A DNA stretch of 64,000 nt. It comes from Archilochus colubris. Lineage: Eukaryota > Chordata > Aves > Apodiformes > Trochilidae. Shown in pieces: positions 48,501-61,213 of the stretch; positions within the stretch are counted from its first letter, which is position 1, and each line of letters opens with the position of its first letter. Location: positions 144,722,052 through 144,786,051 of the forward strand of contig CM041083.1 in assembly GCA_023079485.1 (NCBI GenBank). Direction: 5' to 3'. The translations under genes and the position numbers were made by a program. The notes under the pieces were generated by a model. The model worked only from the letters and a program-made list of their open reading frames with translations, was not told the DNA's origin and did not search any database.

Positions 48501-50940
48501 ACTTGAACATAAACCCCAAATTACCGAATGAAATAATTCCATAGATACCACCTACTTAATAGTGGACAAAAATTGATGATATGTTAATAAAAATGCTAGC
48601 ACTGAATACAGAGCATTTAAATTTAGGGCAACAGAAATAGCAGATGGAACAGAGATATGTGCAGAGCTCTTACATTCATATATTCATCTACTTATGAATA
48701 TATTAGTATCTGACTCACAAATAAAACATATTGAAATAGTCACAGCATTATCTACCAAAAAAGTCGATTGTGATTTTTTTTTAACATACTGTCACGTATA
48801 AAGGTAAGCTTAAAGACTGAGGGTTTATTTAGAAAATTATTGATTCCTTCTCTGTAGTTAGGAAAAAGAAAAGGCCTTTCTGATTAGCAGATTCAGTCCT
48901 GTACCACTGCCATCAACAGGACTCTTGCCATCAACTTCAATGGGAAAAGAATTATACCCTGTGTTAGCTTTCAGCAATTACATTGACATTATCAGTGATT
49001 TACTGAGTAGTATTTCAAACATGATACCATATGTCAGCTGATACCAAGCAAGTCTGAGTGACAAAGTTCTGATCATAACCACTTGGTTAATAAATATCAC
49101 AGCTTTGAGCCTGTAGAGCATTTAAACTCTGACAGCTAGGGCATCACCATAAAAAAAAAAAAAAAGCCCTAAAAAAACCTGGGAGACAGCTCAGAGTTCA
49201 AATTTCTTCCTCTTAAGTCTTCCACTTCCCAAGTTGATTAACATTCAGTACATAGCTCTGACTTGAAATTGAGCAGTTCAGCTAAGAAGGAGACTGAAAA
49301 TTTTCTCTTCTTGATAGGTGGAAGTGGGAAATAATATTGCTAACACTAGGCTGCTGAATTATCTTTGTTTTTCCCAGCTGGCTTTTTTTCAGAGAACTGC
49401 CCCACAGATCCAAGAGGGTTTTGTAGTCCACCAGATGCAAACCACTGCTGCCTAAACACTAGTTTAACAAGATATTTTTTGTCATAAATAAACTACATCT
49501 TTTAAATTAGCTTTGTCATTTTTATCCTGTATTGGTCCAAGTAATCTCCAGGGAAATATTATTTTCTCTTGCTTTTATATCAGTTAAATGACATTGGTTA
49601 CAGTCAAGTTATTTCTAGTTTGAAGGCATTTGAGTGCAGAGTTAGGGTATTTGTTCTTTAAAAAGCATATTCTTTCTTTTCTTCTCTTGTTTTATTTTGG
49701 CTGCAAATTATGAAAATCTGACTTTATTCTTATGTACTTCATTTGCAGAAGATCTTATGAGTTGTTCAACATTGTAAGAGTTCTAGAGACCTGGGGTTTT
49801 CTCCATCTTTGCACTAATTTCCCATTGATTTTAATTCTGTGTAAGTTCCCCAGTGTTTTTTTGCATCTTGACATTTTTCCAGTCATAAAAACTCTTAATC
49901 AGTCAGGAATGCAGACTAAAAAACTCCAATGTTCCTTTTATGTTTAATTTTAAATATAAAATTAAAAAAACAAGATGAAAATAGTGAAGAAAAAAAAATG
50001 TAAGGGGAACACCAGAGGAAAAGAATGTTGAAGGAAAACTTAGCCAGTGTTAGAATACTGATGGTGCACAAATAATGGCAGCTAGTAACTTTCATTTTTA
50101 AGCAGCTTCTTTTTAAATTAAAGGTATTTCAAAAGATAGAATTTCAGACATGTTTTGTTAGAAAATGCTATTTAGATAAGAACAACAACAAAATGAACAA
50201 GTTACTCAAGCTACAGTAGTTTAAATCACTATATTGTCTGTTTTGAATGATGTTCACAGAGAAGCACATCATTAAGGAAAGGGCAAGGTAAATAATGAGT
50301 AGCTGACTATCAGCTGCAGGGAAATAAAAAAGGACAATTCTACAAGGCAGGGAGCCTGTTGCTCTATCATTCAGTTAATGGGCTGAGAGAGTCTGAATTA
50401 ACATCATAGCTCTGTACTGAGAGATCAGAAATGCAGGAAAAAAGAGAAACCAGAACATCCAGGGTAACATCAGCTGCTGTGGATACAGGGCAAAGGATGT
50501 TATTTGGCTGCAGGGGAACTGGTGTGGATCATCAGTTTGTACATCAGCCCATTAGCCTCATGCTGGTTAACTGTATTTTTTCAGCTGGGAAGTATTTAAG
50601 GCCACATGTTAAAGCTATTTTTTCCCCTCCCTACTAGACTTACAAGGAGGAACAGGAAGAAATTTAAAGTAATTTAAGAGTAATAGCAAGGTATTGACTT
50701 GCTAAACTAACTGCTTGAAGTCTTTTAGATCATATGAGGCTTGAAATCAGAGGAGCAGAAAGAGGGAAATGACAGATAATATAGTGACAGTGAAAGATCA
50801 ACTTAGAACATTAAAAATGTGCATGGATTTTGAAGTCAGCAGCAAAACCTGTTAAGAAGAACAGGTGTTGCTATCTGATTTAGCCGTGGGCAATACCTGG
50901 AGTCAAGTCATGTAATCTCTAAAGATTCACTCATGATCAG
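45563..50940. other. Non-coding stretch, repeat-poor
   Basis: No gene or interspersed repeat recognised. AT-rich low-complexity sequence occurs at about 48450-48490 (TTTTTATAATTT words) and a poly(A) run at about 49149-49164. Confidence 0.55.
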
Positions 50941-51430
50941 AAGATGGATTCAGTGCTGGGTGGAGAATCTGAGGGTATGGATGAGCAATACAGCTGTGCT
51001 AGCCTTCCCAGATATTGCTGGGGCCAGGAAGCTCTCCTTCCCACTGGCCTCTCCTCAGTCTTGCAGGGGCTCAGACATTTTTCTGAGCTGGTGGTGCTGA
51101 GCTGGATCAAAGAATCACACTGGCAGAATATTTACACCCCCACCCCTTGCAGCACGAGTTGTACCCAGGAGCTGGAGCACCGTGTTGGAGGAATTTTGAA
51201 AGCTGCCTGTGGGCAGTAATGACATTTTTGAAACGTGCCTCCCCACCACCATTTGCAGCATCCAAATGCCTGGATTTCCCTACAAGACAGCTTCTCATCC
51301 TACATTTTCAGGCTATATCCTCTTCTCTTCTGCAGAGAAAAAAACCTGGGGTGTGCCAATGTGATGCATAAAGCTGCTGAGCAGTGTGTAGGAATGGCTG
51401 TGGTGTTCAATTTTTGCATGCCCTTCTGAT
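50941..51430 (+). other. GC-raised patch with overlapping short ORFs
   Basis: Base composition is close to even, unlike the AT-rich flanks. ORFs of 91 codons (50944-51219) and 74 codons (51147-51371) overlap in different frames, together with one on minus. None shows a domain. This may be a conserved non-coding element, an lncRNA exon or an unrecognised old repeat. No clear splice or poly(A) signal decides it. Confidence 0.15.
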
Positions 51431-53800
51431 GGTTGGCTGCCCTTCCTTCAACCAGTCTGTAATCTAGGCAGCAGCTGTCAGAGGCCTCGACCTAGAAGTA
51501 CATTTTTCTTTATGTTCCTCTTTTCTTATGTATGGATATATAAAAAAATTCCTCATTTTTGAAAAATATAGCACTGAACTTGTGCAGCCAGGGACTGTTT
51601 GGAGGCAATCCAGATTCCTCTATAAGCAGTTCAATTTCACCATATTTAACACAAGTGCCTCTACAAAATAGTAAAATTTTTCTTTCAAATATTATTTTGG
51701 CCTTTGACCAATGTTCCATTTAATGTCCTCTGTCTGTTACAATGTTTTTGACCTGTTATGTACTGATATTTATTTCAGGAAAGATAAACTTCTAAAAATA
51801 GCACTTTATCTTCTCAAGACTCATTAATAATTTTACAGCAGATTAAAATTTCACTGATGAATGGGGAACTACAGATGGAGCAGAGCCAAAACTAAAATAC
51901 TCTTTCTCACTCTGGTGTCTTCCAAGTATTTTCTTCTTCAGCACAATGGGCTAATATTATTTCTGCTCAATGACCTCTGCATCATGATTTTGCAGTTAAA
52001 GACAATGAAATATCCAACAGTTGTATGTAACTGATTTCAGAGGGATGACTGATAAGTCTTTTGGAAACAACAGGCTGAATGTGATGAAAGAAAAAAGAAA
52101 GAAAAAAAATACAGTCCCAAAAATTCTGTCTTGTGGATGAGCAGCCAGACAGAATTAAACTGGACACTGAATGATCTTTAGGATGTGTAACAGAGATTTT
52201 CTATTTTTCTCCTAGGAAACTGATTGCAACTTTGTAGTAAAGGCTCTAGTTTGTAATTACATTTATGCTACAGTTTATTTTTAATATTATTATTTTGAGT
52301 ACAGAGAGTTCTGTACCCCACAGACATCTTCACTTGTTCTTCGTCTTTGTATCTACTTACAGGCACTTGACTCCCACAAGATATCCTGCTTAATGAGAAA
52401 TTAATTTATATGTGTTGATAATAATTTAACAATACTGGCCTAGAAAATTATCAGTATCAACCAAGTTACCACAGGGTAAGCAAGGGTGTGAAGCAAACTA
52501 TATTTGTTAAACTGAATTGGAACTTATTTGATTGGTTCTGTCTTTCTTCACTTTGCCCCCAGTGCAAAGGTATGACTGAGAAAAACCTAAATATGGAGAG
52601 TTACTGCAGAGCAAAGGATGGGGTGTAATTGCAGTGCTAGTTCACTCTCTGGCAACATGTCCACTTGTGTAATTACAACAGCTCAACTCTTCTTACACAT
52701 CTTGTAAAAGCAGTCTGGGTGCTCTCATCACCTGAAATACAGAGGGATTTTTCTAACTCAGATCATCCTGATTACACTGAGGTAGGAGGCACTAACACAA
52801 ACATCAAAATCATCAGATATAACTGGGGAGCTCTGGATGGTGAGGAAATGGTGAGAGATGGTGGAGGGAAGGCAAAAAAAAAGGATGAGGGTCCTTAACC
52901 ATAAACTCATGTAAAGGTTTAAGGAGGAACATATATCTTGATGTGGTGAATGACACTCACTTTGCTAAGTACAGTCTTTTTTGAAAGTTACAGTCTTACT
53001 ATTAATGCTCTGCACTGAAGGTAAAGCTCCTCCTTTTCTTTTCCCTACATGCTCATGCTCAATACAGGCAAATCCTTGCCTATTGCCCCAAAACCATGGT
53101 CTGTGCCATGACCCTGGAAGCTGTGCTTACTAATCCAGCATCACACTTTTGCCTGAATACCTGAAAATCTCTCCTTAAATGAGAGTGCCAGATTCTCAGC
53201 CTCTCTTCCAAGCTCCTATAAAACACTTGCTTGAGATATAATTCAGAAACAAATTACTTCCTTGCAAATTGAAAACTGCCTGTAACCTGACCTGTCCTGG
53301 CTAAGCCCAATGATCTGTCTCCTATAAAATGTACATTTGTGAAACACCTATAGTCTATGTGTGCTGGGTTGAGAGAGAATGTTGTGAACCATATTCTCCT
53401 TTGACAGGGACAGGCAAACATGTGTTGACTCCATTAGAACTAAATCAAATTCCAAGATATTTTTATGGTGTTTTATATACTATGGGAGATAATGTTATGT
53501 GCCTCACCAGCATCACTGTGGAATAATCTTTTCCTCTTCAGCCACATACAGAATTTAGCAACAATTTTTCACACTGCCTAGAAATTTTTGCTAAAAAACT
53601 GACATCACCATCTACCTCCACTTCCAAATTAGAACATTTTTATTGGAATTTTTTTAGTTTGTTTGGGTTTTTTTCTAGAAAATATATACTCCTCCCTTAC
53701 CATGGTGATAAATGTGTGTGTCATTTAAAGGATAGATATTAAAGAAATGTCAAAAAAAAAAAAATCCTTAAAACAGTCATTCATATGCTTATTTTGGAGA
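51431..53800. other. Non-coding stretch, repeat-poor
   Basis: No gene, RNA or repeat recognised. Only short ORFs without family likeness. Confidence 0.55.
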
Positions 53801-54024
53801 AACTTCGTGTTAAATTACAAGATCTGTTGCCAAGAACATTGCTGTGCTCCCTTCCCCCTGCCTTAACTAATAGAAATGCCTGAAGATAATTGGGTTTTAA
53901 AAGGTAAGAAGGTACTTGAAACTCGATCTACTGCCAGCAGAGGTAGGTCCTTCGGGTATCTGGAGAGGCTTTGCTAATGAGATCCTAGTTCGATCATTTA
54001 CATTTCTTTGGTGGTTATTTTCTT

Positions 54025-54036
54025 ATGCAAATTAAC
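54025..54036 (+). promoter_or_regulatory. Octamer-type POU site (ATGCAAATTAAC)
   Basis: A perfect ATGCAAAT octamer at 54025-54032 runs into TTAA. It lies 115 bp upstream of a paired GGATTA site in a unique, repeat-free stretch. Single motifs are weak evidence, and only conservation would show function. Confidence 0.3.
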
Positions 54037-54150
54037 AGACTTTACACCACATAGAAACAGGCAACAACTGACTGTTAAATGAATTGCCTCTCTCTTAATG
54101 AAAACATCCAGCTTCTTCTTTCTTATGAGTTTACAGAAGCTTATTTGTTT

Positions 54151-54165
54151 GGATTATTATAATCC
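54151..54165. promoter_or_regulatory. Inverted GGATTA pair (OTX/CRX/bicoid-type)
   Basis: GGATTAT and ATAATCC are arranged head to head around a single T, a 15-bp inverted repeat. Bicoid-class homeodomain proteins (OTX, CRX, PITX) recognise GGATTA. A CTTTGATGTTC word (TCF/LEF-like) follows at about 54173. The cluster looks like enhancer grammar but is unproven. Confidence 0.3.
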
Positions 54166-54343
54166 ACACTACTTTGATGTTCACACCACACTGGGGGTTT
54201 AGAAAACAGCCCTATTATCTGTAATTGCAACTGCAAAGTTCCTCCCTTCAGAGAAATACTACTACGTTTTAATCAAAGGATGCAAACACAAACATATTAT
54301 ATACAAAATAATGAAGGCAGAGTAGGATATCCAATATCTTTTT

Positions 54344-54364
54344 CTTCTTTTTTTTTTTTTTTTT
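54344..54364 (+). repeat. Poly(T) run
   Basis: About 18 T after TTCTTC, followed by AAGAAG. Simple sequence. Confidence 0.85.
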
Positions 54365-57080
54365 AAGAAGAAATGAAGCCACCATCATTTTCTTCATAGA
54401 TATTCAAAGGCAGAAGGTAGGAAGTGTCTAAGAAAATTAAAAGAGGAACTGTTTTCACATTTTCTAACATTCAATTAACATGCTAACAAGGTATAGTCCT
54501 CAAAGCAGTTAAGTGAAAGGGGCAGGGTAACAGTATTTTAAGCTCTCTATTTCTTTAACAGGAAATAAGGCCTTCAACCTGGGGAGGTGGTGATGGAATG
54601 AATAAACCAAAGAAGTTAGATCAGTGGGGAGCTTTCATCATCTCGCCTGGATTAAACAGAGGAAAGAAAATAATATCCTTAATTCCCTTCCACATTTTAC
54701 AAGAATGACAGAGACAGGGAAGGACTGTAAGGTAACTACCCTGTAGTAAAAGCAAATGGTTAACTGCAAGCAAATGTAGTGTTAAACCTTAATTTGCTTC
54801 TTTATTTCTGTTCTCACACTATCTGAAACCTGCTGCAGCTACTGGGCATCAGGAAAATGATTCTATTCTGTTTGATGTCACAAAAGATCAAGATGAACTT
54901 TTCTTAGCCTCTAGCTATGTTGAATTCTGTAATGAAGGGTTAATCTATGTGCAACTCGGAGGCTGAAATTATACTTTCTTCTGTTCTCAGTCAAGTTGAA
55001 AATCCTTGCAGATATCCTGAAGTCCACTCATAACACATCATAGTCTGCTGGTGATTATTTTTAGATATTTTTTTTTTAAAGCAGAACTCCTCAGAACTCT
55101 GCAGATATTTACTTGTTAAAGCTCAAACAAAGACACAATGCTTGAAAACAGTATTTTTTTTCCCCTCCATCATAAGGTGCACACATGCCTATAAAAACAA
55201 TTTTGACTTATTTTCTTCTAGTTTATTTATAATTTACCAATAACCATTTCTTGTGGTGCTTGTAATGACATCAAGCAGGACCAATTCCTGTTACATTATG
55301 TGGTGCATATTAGAAGTTAGCCTCCAGTCACAAAGCTATTTCAACCACTGTACTGCAGAATCTCATGCATTTTTATTGGACACTGTTTGTACTTTCATAG
55401 CTCAAGCATATTTTTTTAATGTCTCTTCTACTTTGTCATCTCTCAACTTTTATTATGAAGTGCTAAATATGCTTCTAACTCTGCTAAGCACACATTCTCA
55501 TCAGCTGAAGAAATGAGTCATCGAGCTCTACTGACAGGACAGATATTGAGCAATATCTCAAACTTGACTCCGTTACCAGCTATTTGCTTTACTTGTTATT
55601 TACATGCTTAATTAAGATAGAAAACTTGTACATATTATAATCATTCTCTCCAAAAAAGAGTCATTCATTTTTTGAAGTTGAAAATAGACCTGAAGGCAAC
55701 TGAGAGTAAACCTCTGCTTTCAGGAACGTGGAAAAAAAAATCTGGAAAAGAGAAATATAAGAAATATTATTTAAGAATAAATATGGGTTATCCTCTTCCA
55801 ACTCTACTTATAAACTTGCTATGACAAGAAATACAAACATTTCATTAATATTTCCAACCCATTTTTTCTGTTTTACTAAGGAGACACAATACCACAGTCA
55901 GGAGGGAGTCCTTTTTAGGTTCTCCCTGTTAACAATGGAGAATGAATAAGGGGCAAAGAGATTTTCTACAACTATGCTGGCAAAAGCTGTGACTTATACT
56001 ACAACCACTAGTTTGAGCCAGTCTTGTGAAAGATATTAAATCCTATGTGAGAAGCAAAACATTAACTTTAGCAAACAATGAGCACCAACTCTTATTGCTA
56101 CTAGGATTTTAGACAAAGAATGCCAAATTAGCTAGTAGCATTTTAAAAGGGAGATACAGAGAAAACATTGTGCAGTGAAAACTCTGCAATAATAGGTAAA
56201 TATTAAACTCTAATCAAAATAACAGTAAGACCTGACTTCATTTATTTCTTGCATCTGACTGAACCAAACTATTTACAAAAATGACCTTTCCACAGGATTT
56301 TAGATAGATTTCTTTTTTACACTTCCAAGCTACGACCAGCACCGAAAAAAAAAATCTGAGAAGTATAAATAAGAAGTTTAAGTCAAGATAAATCATAAAT
56401 TACAAGGTTAAAATCAGGTACAGGTCAAATTTGGAACAAAAGTGTGGCTTAGACTTTATAACTTGACTGAATTTGATCTAGATGCAGTGACTATCAGTCA
56501 GATGACAAAAATTCTTTCATAACCACCTTCATAACCTGCATTTCATAAAATACATACATACGTATTTATAATGCAACACTTCTGTACAGATGCACATTCT
56601 AGATGTATTAATGAACTAGTATTTATGAAACAGCTGTGAAAATGCACAAAGGAAACTGTATCAGAAATTAGAGCTTTACTGCTCTTCTATCAGGGCTACT
56701 AGTTGACTACCTGAAGCACATGTTCCATTGCATGTGAACAGCTATTGGAGTAAATGGGACAACTCACAAAATAGGGAATTACTGGATGTAGTAGTGTTAC
56801 AACATTTCTAGTTCTATATCCATTCACTTGTTCAGTAAAACTACACAAATGTCTCCCCTCTCTCTACTCATGAAGGTGTTGTAGTCCAATTTAGAACTTC
56901 ATCCCCTACTTTTGCCTGAAATGCCTGAACCTTAAAATGCTGGTGCCGTAACTCTCTGCTGCCAATGGCCTTGCACATATCAAAGCACTTTGACATCCTC
57001 CCAAAGAAGCAAGAGGCAGCCTGGTCTCAAGTAGCCAGTCATAGGAATGTTCACTGTGCTCTGAGTTTTTCCCAATTCAG
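54365..57080. other. AT-rich non-coding stretch
   Basis: Nothing recognised apart from short simple sequence. The right end is the acceptor-like tract of the next entry. Confidence 0.55.
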
Positions 57081-57515
57081 GTGTGGGTTATGGACCTCAA
57101 ACTGTCAGGGCATGATAGGAGCTTGGAACTTGGGAATTCAGACAGCTGGAGAATGCAGGTTTCTGTGTGTTGGTGCAAAGAATGTGAATTTCCAAGAAAT
57201 AATTACAGTGGAAGGAAAATACCAGACATATACACTGTTGACAGAAGCCACATTTGTGCCAAAACTAAGAAAGAAACAGTCAAGAGAAAGAATTCTTCTA
57301 AAGCTGTTACCCCTGTAAGAATGCCAGCTGAAAGGGAATGTGTGCTACCGAGTACCCTGAAAAGCTGTGAGTCTATGGCACAGAGCTTTCAGCAAATGAA
57401 CCATCTTCACTTTAGGATGTCTGTCTGCTATGGAGCAACAATGCACCTTTTTCTTCATGACTCCATTCTCTATCAGAATTTGTATATTTTATCCTCCTCC
57501 CTCTCCACAGTTTAA
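57081..57515 (+). other. Candidate terminal exon, 144 codons (unproven)
   Basis: The acceptor-like GAGTTTTTCCCAATTCAG ends at 57080. The frame is then open to TAA at 57513-57515, and that stop overlaps an AATAAA at 57514-57519, which would make a very short 3' UTR. The peptide has a cysteine cluster (VCWCKECEF) followed by SHICAKTKKETVKRKNSSK, a basic nuclear-signal-like stretch. I recognise no family. A donor-like CCCT|GTAAGA at 57311-57320 would instead end the exon after KAVTP. A second plus frame (56965-57318) is also open, which weakens the case. Confidence 0.2.
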
Positions 57516-58979
57516 TAAATTCATGTTGCATGTTAGTATAAGTGGCAGAAAAAAAACGAAGATTAAACAAAAAAAAAAGAGTGCTCTGTTTTGTTCCCCA
57601 GGGCAAAAAATAATATTAATTAGTTTGTAAAAGTAGGACTTTCTGGTTACACAATGATTCATCATGTTAAAAAGAGTAACAGAGGCAAATTCTCAGACTA
57701 TGGATGAATTCAGCCATGGATGAATATAATGTGTTGGCAAAAAACTAAAATTACGTTACATGATTTACATCTGAACAGACACATTTCTTTCCTTCCATCT
57801 AATCAGCTCGAGTACAGTTTGCTAAAATTTTACTATTTTAATCTATTATTACTGCTAAATATGTAAGACATAGTGCTCTTATCCATGAACCAAGTCTGAG
57901 CAAAATGACAGAGATTCAAAAATGTAGATGACTGCTAAAAAAATCCACAAACTCAGAGAGGGAAAGAAGAGATGAGAAGGAATGAACAGTTATCCAAACT
58001 AGCATATGCAAACGAAACATATGGTTGAGGCTGCTTACTCCACATGCATTACACTCATCGAAGATGAGTCATAAACACATGAAGTAAAACTCTTAGTACA
58101 ATCTAAAATAACAAAAAACAGCCCATAAAGCCTTTTAAAATGTAAGATGTTTATACAGAAAAGCATAATCAAAAGCTTGAAGTGCTTTGAATTTGTCTTA
58201 CGTATGTGCTATGTACAAATACACTAGCTCTTTTTCCATTTTTCTTCCTTCTTTTGCATGGAAAAGTAGCTTAGCAGTAACCAGACTGTGATAAAGGAAC
58301 TCATCTCTAGTTTGCATTAGATCTAAGTAACTTTTTTGAATAAATTCTAAATTTTAAAATGAGCTGATTTATGAGTTCATACGTGAGTTCACAAAGTGGA
58401 AAGAGCTTTATATTGATAAAATCATCAAAATTGAGTTTGAAGGATATCAAAGACCTATGTAGGGTTCATTAATCCACCCAAAAATCAAAATATTGTGCAA
58501 TTCATTTGTGAAAAAATAAAGTGTGCAAAATCTTGGTCCCCTATAGAAAAAGCCAAGTTCTCAGCTGAGTCTGAAATCTCTGGCCCATAACTGCCTGTAT
58601 AAAGTCAACAAAATGTTGGATGCTAACTGCTGGATGTTAGCCAAGAACTGTCATCCTAACATATTGTCAGGACATGGTCAGGCCCTAAAAACAAAACTTG
58701 ACATTAGGATATTTTCCTAGGCTTGACAGTGTAGACATATACTTACACTTAAGCCATCAGGAATCTCCTTAAAACACTGAGCACTTTCTACATAGCAACA
58801 AAGGCCACTGATTGCCCAGAAGTGGCAGGAGGTTGCCCCCTGATTTTTCAATGATATCTGGATGTTGGCCAACTAATTCTCTCTGTGGACTAAGTGAACA
58901 AGGTCTGTCAGCTGGAATCCTTTATAGTTGGACCTGGCAGAATATCTGCCATGTAGTTTTGATCTGTTCCTTTCCCCAG
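57516..58979. other. Non-coding stretch
   Basis: Nothing recognised. Short A-runs only. Confidence 0.55.
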
Positions 58980-59099
58980 GGCCAGGGAGGAGGGAGCTGG
59001 GACAGCATCAACTTCCTCCCACCCCTTGGCAGGCACGGAGGGCATTCAGGTGGTTGCACTGTGTTTGCTGATCCAGCAGCCCTCCCCCATTTCCTCCAG
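58980..59099 (+). other. Candidate 120-nt internal exon (unproven)
   Basis: The acceptor GTTCCTTTCCCCAG ends at 58979, and the donor CTCCAG|GTGGAA is at 59094-59105. The 120 nt between are exactly 40 codons, begin and end on codon boundaries in a frame open from 58812 to 59141, and are GC-rich relative to the flanks. The peptide starts GQGGGSWDSINFLPPLG and ends DPAALPHFLQ. I cannot match it to a family. The symmetric phase is what an optional cassette exon would have, but chance is not excluded. Confidence 0.2.
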
Positions 59100-59157
59100 G
59101 TGGAAGTGTCCCCTGGGTTACATCTGGCCTATCAACAGTAATTGGACTATCTGCTGC

Positions 59158-59175
59158 TTTGCATAATCTAATTAG
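59158..59175 (+). promoter_or_regulatory. POU plus homeodomain motif pair
   Basis: TTTGCATAA (reverse of an octamer-like ATGCAAA) is followed two bases later by the palindromic homeodomain site CTAATTAG (59168-59175). Together with the GC-raised sequence just upstream (58950-59140) this suggests a conserved regulatory element. Function is inferred from motifs alone. Confidence 0.3.
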
Positions 59176-61213
59176 CCACTCTTTTCACCTTCCCTGCTAA
59201 GGAGAGCAAGGACCTTTGCTTAACCTTTCACTTTCACAATTTAACTCATTATTAAAATACAGCTACACAGTGACTCCTCTACCCTTTCCACGCTTTTTTT
59301 CTCCCTCCCTAAATCTTAATTTTATTTTTTTATCTTTATATTCATTGCTAGCTCTCCTTACCCTGAAAGCTACAAAGACTGTAATCTCATTGATTATTTG
59401 TCTTGCTACCAGGAATTGAACAGAGATAAATAATAACAGGTAAACCTGTAGGAGACAAACTTACACTTCCCTGCCAGAGAAGAGATTTAAAGTATTTAGG
59501 TGGGTAAAGTTCAATACATAGTGTCCTTAGAATTGAGGTGAAATACAAGGAATTCAAAATTCTAAGAAACATATATTCAAGTGTGATTGTATTCAAACAA
59601 AATACAAATTACAGCCATTCTGAAAAATTCTTGTATTAAAAACCAATTCCAGGGATCTGAAATGTTTACTTCAAGACAGTGACAATCCTTTTGGTAGCCT
59701 CTCAAAGGAAAATGATTCAAAAAAGGATTCAAACTTGCTATTTTGTTCTAACTGCGGATAAATCTCAGGCACAATTTTTACCAAGTGGCTGTAATAAAGG
59801 GAATAGGAGTGCAACATATGTGTGCAGAAACTATACCCTTATGATAAAGCCTTGCAGTCTTGTTTCCACAGTGAATACAGAGCATAAAGAAGATAGTTCT
59901 TGACAGAATGTTTCAAATCCCCCATTCACAAAGCAAACTGTATTATAGATGCCACAATGCAGTGGCTTAGAAATCAAACCATGTTACTTGTTATGGATGC
60001 TTTCTTATAGAGGTTAATGCAAATGGGATTTCTTTTATTCAATGCTTTAGGAAGACAGGCAGCGTAGAGTATGAATAATTCTGGTATTATTGTTTTAACA
60101 TAGCAAAGCACTCAACAGCTCAACAGTAGCAAGTATTTTTTTGAACAAAGATGTGTTTCAAAACATTCCATGGAAAAGTTGTTGAAATGTCTTAAACTAT
60201 TAGCAAATAAGGAAAAGCTATAGGGCCAAGTTCTCCATTCACTTACAACAACTGTAAATCATTATTCTCTCCAAAATGGGGAGTTTGCCCCCCTAAAGAT
60301 GGATAGCATTTTTTACCTTATGTCTACCTGATCCTTTGTACACACAGAAAATATAATTTAGGTTTTCAGTTTGTTAGCTGACAAAACATACACAGATACA
60401 AAAATATTTTAATGAAATATGTTAATTAAATATGTTCTCCTACCCATCCAATTCTGGATGTTGGAGGAAGGTGGATGAGTTTATGGAATAAATTTATTTA
60501 GGTTCCGTTAAGGGTTATCTGCTGCTTATTTTAATCCATTTGATCTTCCACAGGTTGCTGACTACTATCTTGCTTTTTCCAGGGTATGGAAAGGTTACTC
60601 TAAATTCAATTACATGCATATCCCTCTTTGTACAAAAATGTCTCTGTGTCTTTTTTTTTTCTTTTTCTCTGTCTGCTCTTTGTCTTATTATGAAGTAGAA
60701 AAAGGTAGCAGTTTGTCCCAGCATGTCTCAGAGACAGTGCTTCATTTCTGCACTCAAGAGTGAGGACTTAGTATTCATAATAGAGGTGTTGGTAAGTCTC
60801 TTGTAGCAATATAAATTTGTAAGACTTAATCCTTCTTCTCTGTTGGTGCTTAAAAATACTTATGGCAGGTTGGCAGCTGCTTGATTTGGCCAATAACCAA
60901 ACTCCTGTAACTTGTAACATCAGATTAAAGAAATGTTTGCAATTTCTGTCAAGGTCAATGGAGATCTACAGGGTTCATAGAAAGCATCCTCCTACCTTAC
61001 TTTTCATCTAAACTAAGTGAAGGACTGCTCAGCTGCTGACAAATTATGCTAAGAAGAAAGGACAGAGGAGAATTCATTATGAGATCTACAGGAAAAGTAT
61101 GTTCTTAACATGTCTGTTTGCCATTAATGGCCCTTTGATTTGTTACACACAAGTTGATTCCTGGCTCCTTCTTGGATATATGAGCATGTCTGAGGAACAA
61201 ACAAGAAAGGAAT
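59176..61213. other. AT-rich non-coding stretch
   Basis: No gene or repeat recognised. A T-rich pyrimidine tract at about 60650-60672. Confidence 0.55.
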
